Origin: Leptospira meyeri
GTDB lineage: Bacteria > Spirochaetota > Leptospiria > Leptospirales > Leptospiraceae
Direction of reading: 5' to 3'
Length of the DNA stretch: 17,187 nucleotides
Assembly: GCF_004368965.1 (NCBI RefSeq)
Contig: NZ_SORO01000008.1
Location: forward strand, 1 to 17,187
Position numbers and translations under genes: made by a program. The notes below the pieces were generated by a model. The model searched no databases, had not been told where the DNA came from, and was given only the letters and a program-made list of their open reading frames with translations. This document shows, piece after piece, positions 6,825 to 13,651 of this stretch (its first letter is position 1; the number at the start of each line of letters is the position of its first letter).

Positions 6825-7574
6825 ATGAGAAATAAAAGCAAAGCACTACAAAATTTTCAAAATCTAATTCATGAAAATGAATTATTAAAAAATTCAAAAA
6901 TTGGATCAACAGAATTTACAGAATGGCAGAATAGCGTATTATCCGCTTTACGTTTTTATTTCGGAGATGACACTCAGCATATAAAAACATTTCAAAAAAT
7001 TTCCTTTTCACCAATAGCTTTTTCATTAACAGGAGATAACAATGAAAATTTTAGAAGATCCTTACATTCAGGTTTGGATGAAGCAAAGGGTTTTTTAAAA
7101 TCAGTTATTAGAGAAATTACGGATTTTTGGGAAGATACAAATGACTTTCAGAAGAATATATCTGAAACATCAGAAAAGATCAAAAGAAAAAAAATAGATT
7201 CAAAAACCATTTTTGCGATAATGAGTTTTGATTCTGAAATGGAACATATATATGAAGGTATGCAAGCTGCCGGAAATAAATATGATCTCAAAGTGATAAG
7301 AGTAAAAGATGAATTAGGAGATTATAAAATAACCGACAAGATAATTGAACTCATAAATAATTCATTCCTAATAATCGCCGATCTTACGAAAGAAAGACCA
7401 AATGTATATTTTGAACTAGGTTATTCTAGAGGTGTTGAAAAAACGATAATTACCACAGCTAAAAGAGGAACAAAATTACACTTTGATGTAAAAGATTGGT
7501 CCTGTATTTTTTACGATGACTCTCGCGAATTAGAAAAAGAGTTAATTAAAAATATTGAACATTATCTAAAATAA
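6825..7574 (+). CDS. TIR-like / deoxyribosyltransferase-fold effector with N-terminal sensor region
   Basis: The 249-aa product has two parts. Residues about 126-248 form a Rossmann-like domain: strand IFAIMSF (129-135), YEGMQAA, VIRVKDE, DKIIELINNSFLIIADLT, then PNVYFELGY (192-200) with the likely catalytic Glu197, and a final DWSCIFYDD. This pattern is seen in the TIR-like and nucleoside 2-deoxyribosyltransferase-like domains of bacterial defence proteins, many of which hydrolyse NAD+ or nucleotides. Residues about 1-120 hold a separate region with FTEWQNSVLSALRFYFGDDTQH and FQKISFSPIAF, resembling the N-terminal regions found with such domains. It is the only gene of cassette C9, with GAAAAAGG before ATG 6825. 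An antiphage role is inferred from family; no partner gene such as a cyclase is present. Confidence 0.78.
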   Translation: MRNKSKALQNFQNLIHENELLKNSKIGSTEFTEWQNSVLSALRFYFGDDTQHIKTFQKISFSPIAFSLTGDNNENFRRSLHSGLDEAKGFLKSVIREITDFWEDTNDFQKNISETSEKIKRKKIDSKTIFAIMSFDSEMEHIYEGMQAAGNKYDLKVIRVKDELGDYKITDKIIELINNSFLIIADLTKERPNVYFELGYSRGVEKTIITTAKRGTKLHFDVKDWSCIFYDDSRELEKELIKNIEHYLK

Positions 7575-7583
7575 GCCTACAGC

Positions 7584-7745
7584 GCATAACAGCGACTAAC
7601 CGCTTCGCTTCGGGACTTCGCCCTCGCTCGGTCTGCGACACATTCCTCTCCGGCACGATTTTTGCCTCCGCAAATATCGCGCCGACGCTAACGCCTCATA
7701 CTGAGGCTCAGCTACGAGGAACGTCGGTAAGCTTTTTCGTTATGC
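7584..7745 (+). repeat. attC site 9 (end of C9)
   Basis: R'' is GCATAAC (7584-7590) and R' is GTTATGC (7739-7745). The L'' box ACTAACC faces L' GGTAAGC. The L'-R' spacer is TTTTTC rather than CTAGTTC, and the centre is a third sequence class sharing the type B GCGCCGACGCTAACGCC core. Confidence 0.92.
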
Positions 7746-7779
7746 GAAATTGTTTCACATAAACCTAAATATAAATTAA

Positions 7780-8190
7780 ATGAATTTAGAAATTAAACAA
7801 AATACATTTATTATAGATAATGAGTTAAAAATTAATAGCTCTCTATTAAGAAGAGATTTTTTAAATATCAATACAGGGAAGAAAGCGGAACCTCACATTA
7901 AAAATCCTCCCTACAATTCTTATTCTTTAGAATGTAGTTATGAAAATTACCAACTAATTTTCATCTTATACTTTAAAAATGAACTTCTTTCTTCAATTGT
8001 ATTTACCATAGATTCCGAATTGTATGGAAAGTCTTGGGATGATTATTCAGAAGAAAAAGAAATAGCAAGAAAAACCGAAATCGAGAAACTTTTAGAAAAA
8101 ATGAAACTTACTATACCCGCAGAAGCCTATTATGATATAAAAGGTGGTATCAGTGCAGCAATAATACGATATAATGAATTAGAAAATTAA
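7780..8190 (+). CDS. Hypothetical protein, 136 aa, soluble
   Basis: No family is recognised. The sequence looks like a compact soluble protein. It opens with strand-like segments (NLEIKQNTFIIDNELKINS), has a central alternation of hydrophobic strands (YSLECSYENYQLIFILYFKNELLSSIVFTID), then a charged helix (SEEKEIARKTEIEKLLEKM) and a glycine turn YDIKGGISAAIIRYNELEN. The size and alternating strands recall immunity-type or small regulatory proteins, but that is only an impression. It is the only gene of cassette C10; the start is 40 bp inside the cassette with no clear ribosome site. About 250 bp of AT-rich sequence without a gene follow it. Confidence 0.75.
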   Translation: MNLEIKQNTFIIDNELKINSSLLRRDFLNINTGKKAEPHIKNPPYNSYSLECSYENYQLIFILYFKNELLSSIVFTIDSELYGKSWDDYSEEKEIARKTEIEKLLEKMKLTIPAEAYYDIKGGISAAIIRYNELEN

Positions 8191-8441
8191 TAAGAATTAC
8201 TCATAAATAATCTTTATATTGCACATATAAAAACACCTTAAGGAAAAACTGATCTCCATATTCATATTTAACAAAACACATTTTCGAACTGAGAACTGAC
8301 TTTATAAAGTAAACTTTAAAGATAAATTAATAATACTTCTCAGAAGAAAAAAGAGAAAAGCAAAACCATGCAATATTCAAACTGAAGTAAATTACCTGCT
8401 CATTTTCAAGATAATTTTCTTCTAAAAGAGAAAACAACTTC
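8191..8441. other. Non-coding tail of cassette C10
   Basis: About 250 bp of AT-rich sequence between the 136-aa gene and attC 10. I see no open frame of note on either strand; the frame on the minus strand that crosses it is mostly attC. It may be a remnant of a second gene or an untranslated region. Confidence 0.5.
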
Positions 8442-8603
8442 GCATAACAGCGACTTACCGCTACGCTTCGGCACAAGGCCTCGCTCGGCCTCCGGCAAAT
8501 TCCCCTTCTGGCACTCGCTTGCATACGCAAGCTACGTGACCAGTCCCTAACGTCCCGCTGGGACTCAGGGTCGGGGACCTTCGGTAAGTCTAGTTCGTTA
8601 TGC
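8442..8603 (+). repeat. attC site 10 (end of C10), type A
   Basis: R'' is GCATAAC (8442-8448) and R' is GTTATGC (8597-8603). The L'' box ACTTACC faces L' GGTAAGT. It carries a one-base insertion in the conserved arm (GTGACCAGTCCC for GTGCCAGTCCC). Confidence 0.93.
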
Positions 8604-8625
8604 GAAATCCCTATAAACTAATTTT

Positions 8626-8641
8626 TAGTCTATATCGACTA
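8626..8641. promoter_or_regulatory. Dyad TAGTC-N6-GACTA upstream of the winged-helix gene
   Basis: A 16-bp dyad with 5-bp arms lies 43 bp before the start codon of the regulator. This is a plausible operator for the encoded winged-helix protein if it represses its own operon. No clear -10/-35 pair can be assigned nearby. Confidence 0.3.
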
Positions 8642-8683
8642 TTTTTTAGTTGATGTTTTTGGACAAATTAGTATCTCTTAACC

Positions 8684-9028
8684 ATGATACTTGATGGCAT
8701 ATTTGGAAATAAAACAGCATCCAGGGTTCTTCTACATTTATTCCATTACAATGAGATTCATTCCGCTGCAATAGCAAATGATTATCAACTCGCCACTACA
8801 CCGATTAGGCTGCAACTGGAACGTTTCGAAAAGGCAGGTATTCTAGTCGCAAAAAATGTTGGGAGAACTAGAGTTTTTTCATTTAATCTAAAATCTCCTT
8901 TTGTAAAACCTATAAAGGCTATTTTAGAAATTTTCTATAATTCATTAACAATAGAAGAAAAAGAAAAAATATTTTCAGAAAGAAGAAGACCAAGACAAAA
9001 AGGGAAACCTGTATATGGAAGAACCTAA
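8684..9028 (+). CDS. Winged helix-turn-helix protein, probable antitoxin/regulator partner of the NTase
   Basis: The 114-aa product has an ArsR/MarR-like winged-helix: helices around GNKTASRVLLHLFHY and HSAAIANDYQL, recognition helix TTPIRLQLERFEKAGIL, then a wing VAKNVGRTRVFSFN. The C-terminal region (LKSPFVKPIKAILEIFYNSL) is typical of winged-helix proteins coded next to, or fused with, nucleotidyltransferases. A basic tail (ERRRPRQKGK) ends it. It overlaps the next gene by 14 bp, showing translational coupling. By analogy with AbiEi/AbiEii-type pairs it would be the DNA-binding, neutralising member. The role is inferred from arrangement. Confidence 0.75.
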   Translation: MILDGIFGNKTASRVLLHLFHYNEIHSAAIANDYQLATTPIRLQLERFEKAGILVAKNVGRTRVFSFNLKSPFVKPIKAILEIFYNSLTIEEKEKIFSERRRPRQKGKPVYGRT

Positions 9029-9563
9029 TTGGCCTCACGTAAATGAAGAGGAACTGTGGAAATACGTTGGATGGCATCTAGCAAATAAAGGAATACATTC
9101 CGTTTTAGTCGGCGGCGCTGTCGTAGCTATTTATTCAAAAGGAGCATATCGTTCCGGTGATTTAGATTTAGTTGAACCTCTTTTATCAAAGGAAAGTGAT
9201 ATTAAATCAACTATGGAAAGTATTGGCTTTAGAAAAATTAATCGTCATTATGTTCATCCAAAATGTCAGCATTTATACATTGAATTCGTTTCTGCACCTG
9301 TATCAATAGGAGATGATTATCGAATCATTCCTGATGAAAAAGAGTTTAAAGGGAAAATACTTAAAATCCTTTCTCCCACTGACTGTATTAAAGATAGACT
9401 AGCTTCCTTTATACACTTTAAAGCAAGAGAATGTCTAGATCAAGCATTGCTAGTTGCAAATAGCCAAAACTTTGATTTAAAAAAGGTAGAAGAATGGTGT
9501 TTAAATGAGTCAACCAGAGGAAAAGATGCTTTCGATGAATTTTCTAGATTATATACGAAATAA
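9015..9563 (+). CDS. Nucleotidyltransferase-fold protein, AbiEii-like putative toxin
   Basis: The 182-aa product shows the minimal nucleotidyltransferase pattern: HSVLVGGAVVAIYSKGAYRSGDLDLV, with Gly33-Gly34 and the acidic pair Asp49 and Asp51 (DLD), and later SPTDCIKDRLASFIHFKARECLDQALLVA, the helix typical of DUF1814/AbiEii-like and DUF6036-like NTases. Such proteins transfer nucleotides to tRNA or partner proteins, and in AbiE systems the NTase is the toxin. ATG 9015 sits inside the end of the upstream winged-helix gene (ATATGGAAG...), so the pair forms a coupled two-gene unit and is the full cargo of cassette C11. Motif and fold are seen; toxin function is inferred. Confidence 0.78.
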   Translation: MEEPNWPHVNEEELWKYVGWHLANKGIHSVLVGGAVVAIYSKGAYRSGDLDLVEPLLSKESDIKSTMESIGFRKINRHYVHPKCQHLYIEFVSAPVSIGDDYRIIPDEKEFKGKILKILSPTDCIKDRLASFIHFKARECLDQALLVANSQNFDLKKVEEWCLNESTRGKDAFDEFSRLYTK

Positions 9564-9581
9564 TTAAATATACGGGACTTC

Positions 9582-9745
9582 GCATAACAGCGGGGAAACG
9601 CTGCGCTTCGGCACTCACGGCCTCGCTTGGTCTCCGACACATTTCCCTCTGGCACTCCTCTTGCTTGCGCAAGCGTCGTTCCAGTCCCTAACGTCCCATC
9701 CGGGACTCAGGGTCGGGAAACGTCGTCTCCCCTAGTTCGTTAATT
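9582..9745 (+). repeat. attC site 11 (end of C11), type B arms
   Basis: R'' is GCATAAC (9582-9588) and R' is GTTAATT (9739-9745). The L'' box GGGGAAAC faces L' GTCTCCCC, but the centre (CTGGCACTCC...GTTCCAGTCCC) is the type A-like arm, so arms and centre are assorted independently among sites. Confidence 0.92.
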
Positions 9746-10155
9746 GCAATTGGTTAAATCTTAAAAAAAAAATCAGCGCGCAAATTTTCTTAAGAGTTTT
9801 TAAGATAAATATCGTCGGTTCTGTTCGTGTGGCTGTGTCATTTTATTTACGCTTTAATAAAGATTACGCTGTGTTATTTTAAATATAAGAAAATATAAGA
9901 AATCTAAGAGAAAGAAAAAGAGAATTAAGAGCGAAAATTTGCGCGCTGAATCCATACTCTTCGAACCATTATCTTTTACTATAGGTAACCAACTGCAATT
10001 AACAGCGTGTAAACACTGCGCTTCGACACTTACGGTCTCGCTTGGTCTGCGACACATTCCCCTCTGGCACTCCTCTTGCCTTCGCAAGCGTCGTTCCAGT
10101 CCCTAACGTCCCTTACAGGGACTCAGGGCCGGGGAACGTCGTTTACACTAGTTCG
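9740..10155 (+). other. Cassette C12, no gene, with inverted-repeat element
   Basis: The 257 bp before the attC contain no credible open frame on either strand. The cassette ends are an extended inverted repeat (9740-9756 against 9986-10002, 16 of 17 pairs). Inside it lies a 177-bp element flanked by 17-bp perfect inverted repeats, listed separately. This cassette uses the GTTAATTGC core, close to the core of the gene-less cassettes C5 and C6. Confidence 0.75.
9773..9949. repeat. 177-bp element bounded by 17-bp perfect inverted repeats (MITE-like or long hairpin)
   Basis: TCAGCGCGCAAATTTTC (9773-9789) is the exact reverse complement of 9933-9949, 143 bp apart. The GC-rich tips are unlike the surrounding sequence. 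The layout fits a miniature inverted-repeat transposable element or a structured RNA. No clear target-site duplication is visible (left flank AA, right flank AT), and no transposase is present. Confidence 0.6.
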
Positions 10156-10161
10156 TTATAC
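9997..10161 (+). repeat. attC site 12 (end of C12), distinct L boxes
   Basis: R'' is AATTAAC (9997-10003) and R' is GTTATAC (10155-10161). The L'' box GTGTAAAC is perfectly matched by L' GTTTACAC, a pair seen nowhere else in the window, showing covariation. Confidence 0.93.
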
Positions 10162-10174
10162 GCCATTAAATATA

Positions 10175-11593
10175 ATGATAAAAAAAATATACAACATTTC
10201 TATCTTATTTCTATTCTTTTCTTTTTTTAAAAATGAGATTATTATAAAGCCAAAAACGAATATAATAGAAAACTGTAAAAAGGAATATTTATTTAGCGAA
10301 CTTTCAATCTATGATATAAATCACGATGAAAAGATTAGCGATTTCAGTGCCTTAGAATGTCTTCAAATTGCTGGGTACTTTGATAATAAATTCAATACTT
10401 TCTTAATAAAAACTTTAAAATATAAAAAAAATAATGAATATTTCATAACTAAAAAACTTATCGATACGGAGACCGAAACCAATATTCGTAATTTAAAAGA
10501 ACTTATAGAGATTAAAAAAAATGATAAAGTTTACATAAATTGGATTTTCGAGATTTTACTAAGTAAGGCGAATAATAATTTCTTAGACGTATTCGATGAC
10601 TTTTATAAAAAAAATCAGAAATCTATTAACGAGAATTTGCTAGGAATTAGAAATAAATTAAATTACAATCCTTATAAAGAAAAATATACATCAGGCTTAC
10701 ATAATAAAGATGATAAAACTCTGAAAGATGATGACATAAATAAAATCCTATTAACCGAATGTAAAGATAGAGTTTTAAAACCAACAGAATTTTATACAAA
10801 CCCTAATAGACCTTATTTTTCATTCAAATCTTGTTTAGAAATCCTTTACTTGGGTGATAAAGAAAATTCGTATAGCTTGTTTAAAGAAGCCATTTTCTCT
10901 AATTTAGAAAAAGAGGAAAAAATCGAATTAATACATGCAATTAGCAAATATAAGAAAAAGGATGATTATGCATTTTTTCAAAAACTTTTTTATGAAATTT
11001 CGGAAAAGACAATAAAACAAAAATTATTATATTCGATGGATGGTTTAGATGATGAAAATTATTCATTCTTCTTAAAAAAATTACAAAAGGAAAATATCTT
11101 AGAAAAGAATGAAATAGATTACTTGATTGAAAAAATAAATAAAAGAATATTTGAAAAAAATATAAAATCTTTTGAAGATGTTTTAAATAATAACCCCGAT
11201 ATTGTTATGACCAATAATTCCGATAATAATATAAATAACTTAATTATGTTAAACGAAAGATATAATAAAGATTTTTTTATTCTCGGACTTAAGTATTTAA
11301 TGAAAAAATTTCCAGAAAAAGGGTATCTAAAAGCTTATATTGTAATAGAAATATTGAATTTTAATGAAACGGCTATCAAAGTCCACATGAAAGAAATAAG
11401 AAATGATACTTATTTAACAAGCAAATATCTCGAAAAGTCCGCTGAAAGAGAATTGAACAAATTTAATTATAAAGAATCTTTACACTATTATAAAAAAATA
11501 TCAGAGAATAATATGTATCAAAATATAGATAGAAATTCAATCAAAACAATAATTGAAAAATTAAAAACTATAATAAAATTTAACGGCGTATAA
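10175..11593 (+). CDS. Large Lys/Asn-rich protein of unknown function, possibly exported
   Basis: The 472-aa product starts M-I-K-K followed by a hydrophobic run (IYNISILFLFFSFF, about residues 5-18), a likely signal peptide or anchor. The rest is rich in Lys, Asn, Glu and Ile and mostly helical: repeated stretches such as EKEEKIELIHAISKYKKKDDYAFFQKLFYEISEKTIKQKLLYSM suggest helical-repeat (HEAT/TPR-like) structure, and a C-terminal ESLHYYKKISENN resembles a TPR helix. ATG 10175 was chosen because the longer frame upstream is attC sequence. The stop TAA (11591-11593) lies inside the R'' box of its own attC. Function is unknown. Its composition is more extreme than its neighbours, which fits a separate origin. 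Confidence 0.75.
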   Translation: MIKKIYNISILFLFFSFFKNEIIIKPKTNIIENCKKEYLFSELSIYDINHDEKISDFSALECLQIAGYFDNKFNTFLIKTLKYKKNNEYFITKKLIDTETETNIRNLKELIEIKKNDKVYINWIFEILLSKANNNFLDVFDDFYKKNQKSINENLLGIRNKLNYNPYKEKYTSGLHNKDDKTLKDDDINKILLTECKDRVLKPTEFYTNPNRPYFSFKSCLEILYLGDKENSYSLFKEAIFSNLEKEEKIELIHAISKYKKKDDYAFFQKLFYEISEKTIKQKLLYSMDGLDDENYSFFLKKLQKENILEKNEIDYLIEKINKRIFEKNIKSFEDVLNNNPDIVMTNNSDNNINNLIMLNERYNKDFFILGLKYLMKKFPEKGYLKAYIVIEILNFNETAIKVHMKEIRNDTYLTSKYLEKSAERELNKFNYKESLHYYKKISENNMYQNIDRNSIKTIIEKLKTIIKFNGV

Positions 11594-11748
11594 CAGCGAC
11601 TTACCGCTACGCTTCGGCACAAGGCCTCGCTCGGCCTACGGCAAATTCCCTTTCTGTCACTCGCTCGCATACGCAAGCTACGTGCCAGTCCCTAACGTCC
11701 CTCCGGGACTCAGGGTCAGGGAACTTCGGTAAGTCTAGTTCGTTATGC
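11588..11748 (+). repeat. attC site 13 (end of C13), type A
   Basis: R'' is GTATAAC (11588-11594) and R' is GTTATGC (11742-11748). The L'' box ACTTACC faces L' GGTAAGT. R'' overlaps the last codon and stop of the upstream gene. Confidence 0.93.
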
Positions 11749-11778
11749 GAAATTGGCGAAAAAACATAGGAGAAAAAT

Positions 11779-12492
11779 TTGAATAAAAAAAAATCTAAAC
11801 TTAAATTAAAAGAATCATTTGCTAGTTCATTTCATGAACAATTTGCTGTTAATCAAAATACACAATTTACACTTTTAATAACTATTTCAGTTTCACTTGC
11901 GACTGTCCTAGCAGGCCTTGGATATGTTATTGGAACATACTGTGTAGACGATAGACTCATATTTGGAAATAATTCACTAATTTATGCAGCTGCTACAACG
12001 GCAACTGCTCTTTACGGATACGGAGTAATACTTCTCGTCTCTGCTATGTCGTTTTCATTTAGACGGGATCAATTAATTTTAAATAGTTTACGCAAAGAGC
12101 TAGATATGTTTGCAAAACCTGATGCAAATAAACAATATTTAGCATTCTTTCCTCAACAATATACTGGCGAACGTGCTTTCGAGGAATTTCAGTCTTACCA
12201 TTTAAATTGGATGCCTAATCATTATGCGGTAATAACTCGAATTATTTTGTTGATGCTACTAATTGTAAACGTCCAATTCATAGTTTTTTTAAAAGATGCA
12301 CAACTAATACAATCAAAATACGATATAGGCTGGAAGCTTCTTGCTCTCGGTTCGTTCACTCCATTTTTCCTAATCTTGTCCATATTTACACCGATCTATT
12401 ACAGGCTAAGATTTAACTTATATCACAGAGAAATAAAAACTGAAAGCTGTTTAGGCCGTATGATTCTTTGGCTTGGAACAAAGTTCCCTTAA
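11779..12492 (+). CDS. Four-helix integral membrane protein, paralogue of the C2 protein
   Basis: The 237-aa product has about four hydrophobic helices (near residues 30-55, 70-95, 145-168 and 185-212). It shares EQFAVNQNTQ, the GYV after helix 1, SFRRDQLI, LNWMPNHYA and the terminal KFP with the protein at 266-1000, while most other positions differ. Conservation of these hydrophilic motifs at matching places next to the membrane helices points to a shared function. The start is TTG 11779, supported by AGGAG at 11768-11772 with good spacing; there is no suitable ATG. It is the sole gene of cassette C14. The family is not recognised. Two diverged members in one array mark it as a recurrent cassette cargo. 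Confidence 0.83.
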   Translation: MNKKKSKLKLKESFASSFHEQFAVNQNTQFTLLITISVSLATVLAGLGYVIGTYCVDDRLIFGNNSLIYAAATTATALYGYGVILLVSAMSFSFRRDQLILNSLRKELDMFAKPDANKQYLAFFPQQYTGERAFEEFQSYHLNWMPNHYAVITRIILLMLLIVNVQFIVFLKDAQLIQSKYDIGWKLLALGSFTPFFLILSIFTPIYYRLRFNLYHREIKTESCLGRMILWLGTKFP

Positions 12493-12507
12493 AACTTCGC
12501 CACCTTC

Positions 12508-12672
12508 GCATAACAGCGACTTACCGCTTCGCTTCGGGACTTCGCCCTCGCTCGGTCTGCGACACATAGGCTTCTGGCACTCCCCTTGCCTTCGCAAGTG
12601 TCGTTCCAGTCCCTAACGTCCCGTTTCCGGGACTCAGGGTCAGGGAACTTCGGTAAGTCTAGTTCGTTATGC
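12508..12672 (+). repeat. attC site 14 (end of C14), type A
   Basis: R'' is GCATAAC (12508-12514) and R' is GTTATGC (12666-12672). The L'' box ACTTACC faces L' GGTAAGT. The interior carries the CATAGGCTTCTGGCACTCC variant, related to that in attC 17. Confidence 0.93.
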
Positions 12673-13043
12673 GAAATAAAATAAAATTTTACTTAACTGA
12701 ATACAATTATAGAAAGCTAAATGAAAAAGAAATTAGCAAAAATCATAATTATATTAATACCAATATTTTCAATTTAGAAAAAAGAGAGAAATAAGCTGAA
12801 TATTAAATAGCCTGATTTATCATATTTTCTAGCTAAAAAGAGGTAAAGTTGCAACGAAAAAAGAAATTAAAAAAGTATATCTTCCTTTTACTCTTAAATT
12901 TGAAGGTTAAAGTCAAACATTAGAATGAAAAATGAATTGTGAATTCTTAGAATTACTGCCTTAAATAACAAAATAAAAAATTTTGAAATTATTCATATTG
13001 TGAACCTTTAGTAAGCTAAGTAAGTAAATTTTAGAAAATAAGA
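12673..13043. other. Gene-poor leader of cassette C15, probable decayed gene
   Basis: About 370 bp lie between the crossover and the DUF2750 gene. An 18-codon frame at 12721-12777 (M-K-K-K-L-A-K then a hydrophobic run I-I-I-I-L-I-P-I-F-S-I) looks like a signal peptide cut off by a TAG. The sequence after it is broken in all frames. This is best read as the remnant of an exported-protein gene. Confidence 0.4.
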
Positions 13044-13400
13044 ATGTCTATTTCATCAATCCAATACAAGGTCTTCTACGCAGAAATTCTGAATAATTCT
13101 TCAGTATGGACGATTAAAGATAAAAATGGATTCCCTGCTCCAAAAAATAGTGAAGGTAACCGATCAATACCTTTTTGGTCTACGGAAAAAAGAGTAAAGA
13201 ATATAATTGAAAACGTATCCGAATATTCTGGCTTCGAAGCTTTTGAGATTTCCCTTGAGGATTTTATGGAAAAATGGATCCCAGGATTAAAGAAAGATAA
13301 GTTGCTTATTGGAATAAATTGGTCCGGAGAAAAGGCTACTGGATACGATATTAAACCAAATGAATTACAAGTAAACTTGCGAAAATTAATAAAGAAATAA
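13044..13400 (+). CDS. DUF2750 family protein
   Basis: The 118-aa product matches the DUF2750 layout: a helix then VWTIKDKNGFPAPKNSEGNRSIPFWSTEKRVKNII (trp/aromatic strand, Asp-x-x-Gly turn, PFWS), EYSGFEAFEISLEDFMEKWIPGLKKDKLLIGINWSGEKATGYDIKPNELQVNLRKLI. The family is small, soluble and of unknown function, and I recall it from mobile regions and toxin-immunity surroundings. It is the only intact gene of cassette C15. ATG 13044 is in an A-rich context without a strong ribosome site. Family assignment is good; function is not known. Confidence 0.82.
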   Translation: MSISSIQYKVFYAEILNNSSVWTIKDKNGFPAPKNSEGNRSIPFWSTEKRVKNIIENVSEYSGFEAFEISLEDFMEKWIPGLKKDKLLIGINWSGEKATGYDIKPNELQVNLRKLIKK

Positions 13401-13436
13401 CTTGAAAAATAATACTACCTATACTCATTTTACTTC

Positions 13437-13599
13437 GCATAACAGCGGCTTAACGCTTCACTTCGGGACTTACGCCCTCGTTCGGTCTTCGACACATTCC
13501 CCTCTGGCACTCCCCTTGCTTGCGCAAGTGTCGTTCCAGCCCCTAACGTCCCTTCGGGACTCAGGGTCGGGAAACGTCGTTAAGTCTAGTTCGTTATGC
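13437..13599 (+). repeat. attC site 15 (end of C15)
   Basis: R'' is GCATAAC (13437-13443) and R' is GTTATGC (13593-13599). The L'' box GCTTAAC pairs with L' GTTAAGT (one wobble), a changed but still matched pair. Confidence 0.93.
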
Positions 13600-13651
13600 G
13601 ACATTGCAAAAAGTTAGTTGCATTTTCATTAGTTAATAAAATAATTTGCAA

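Noticed and set aside
8327..8530. Minus-strand open frames (also 1822-2013, 4181-4396, 9440-9655, 9854-10087, 14534-14770, 15138-15383, 16287-16514, 16492-16791)
   Set aside because: They lie opposite convincing + strand genes or are made of attC sequence, have no ribosome sites, and show no recognisable motifs.
10076..10174. N-terminal extension of the C13 gene
   Set aside because: The first 33 codons are attC 12 and its R' box. ATG 10175 followed by a signal-like stretch is the credible start.
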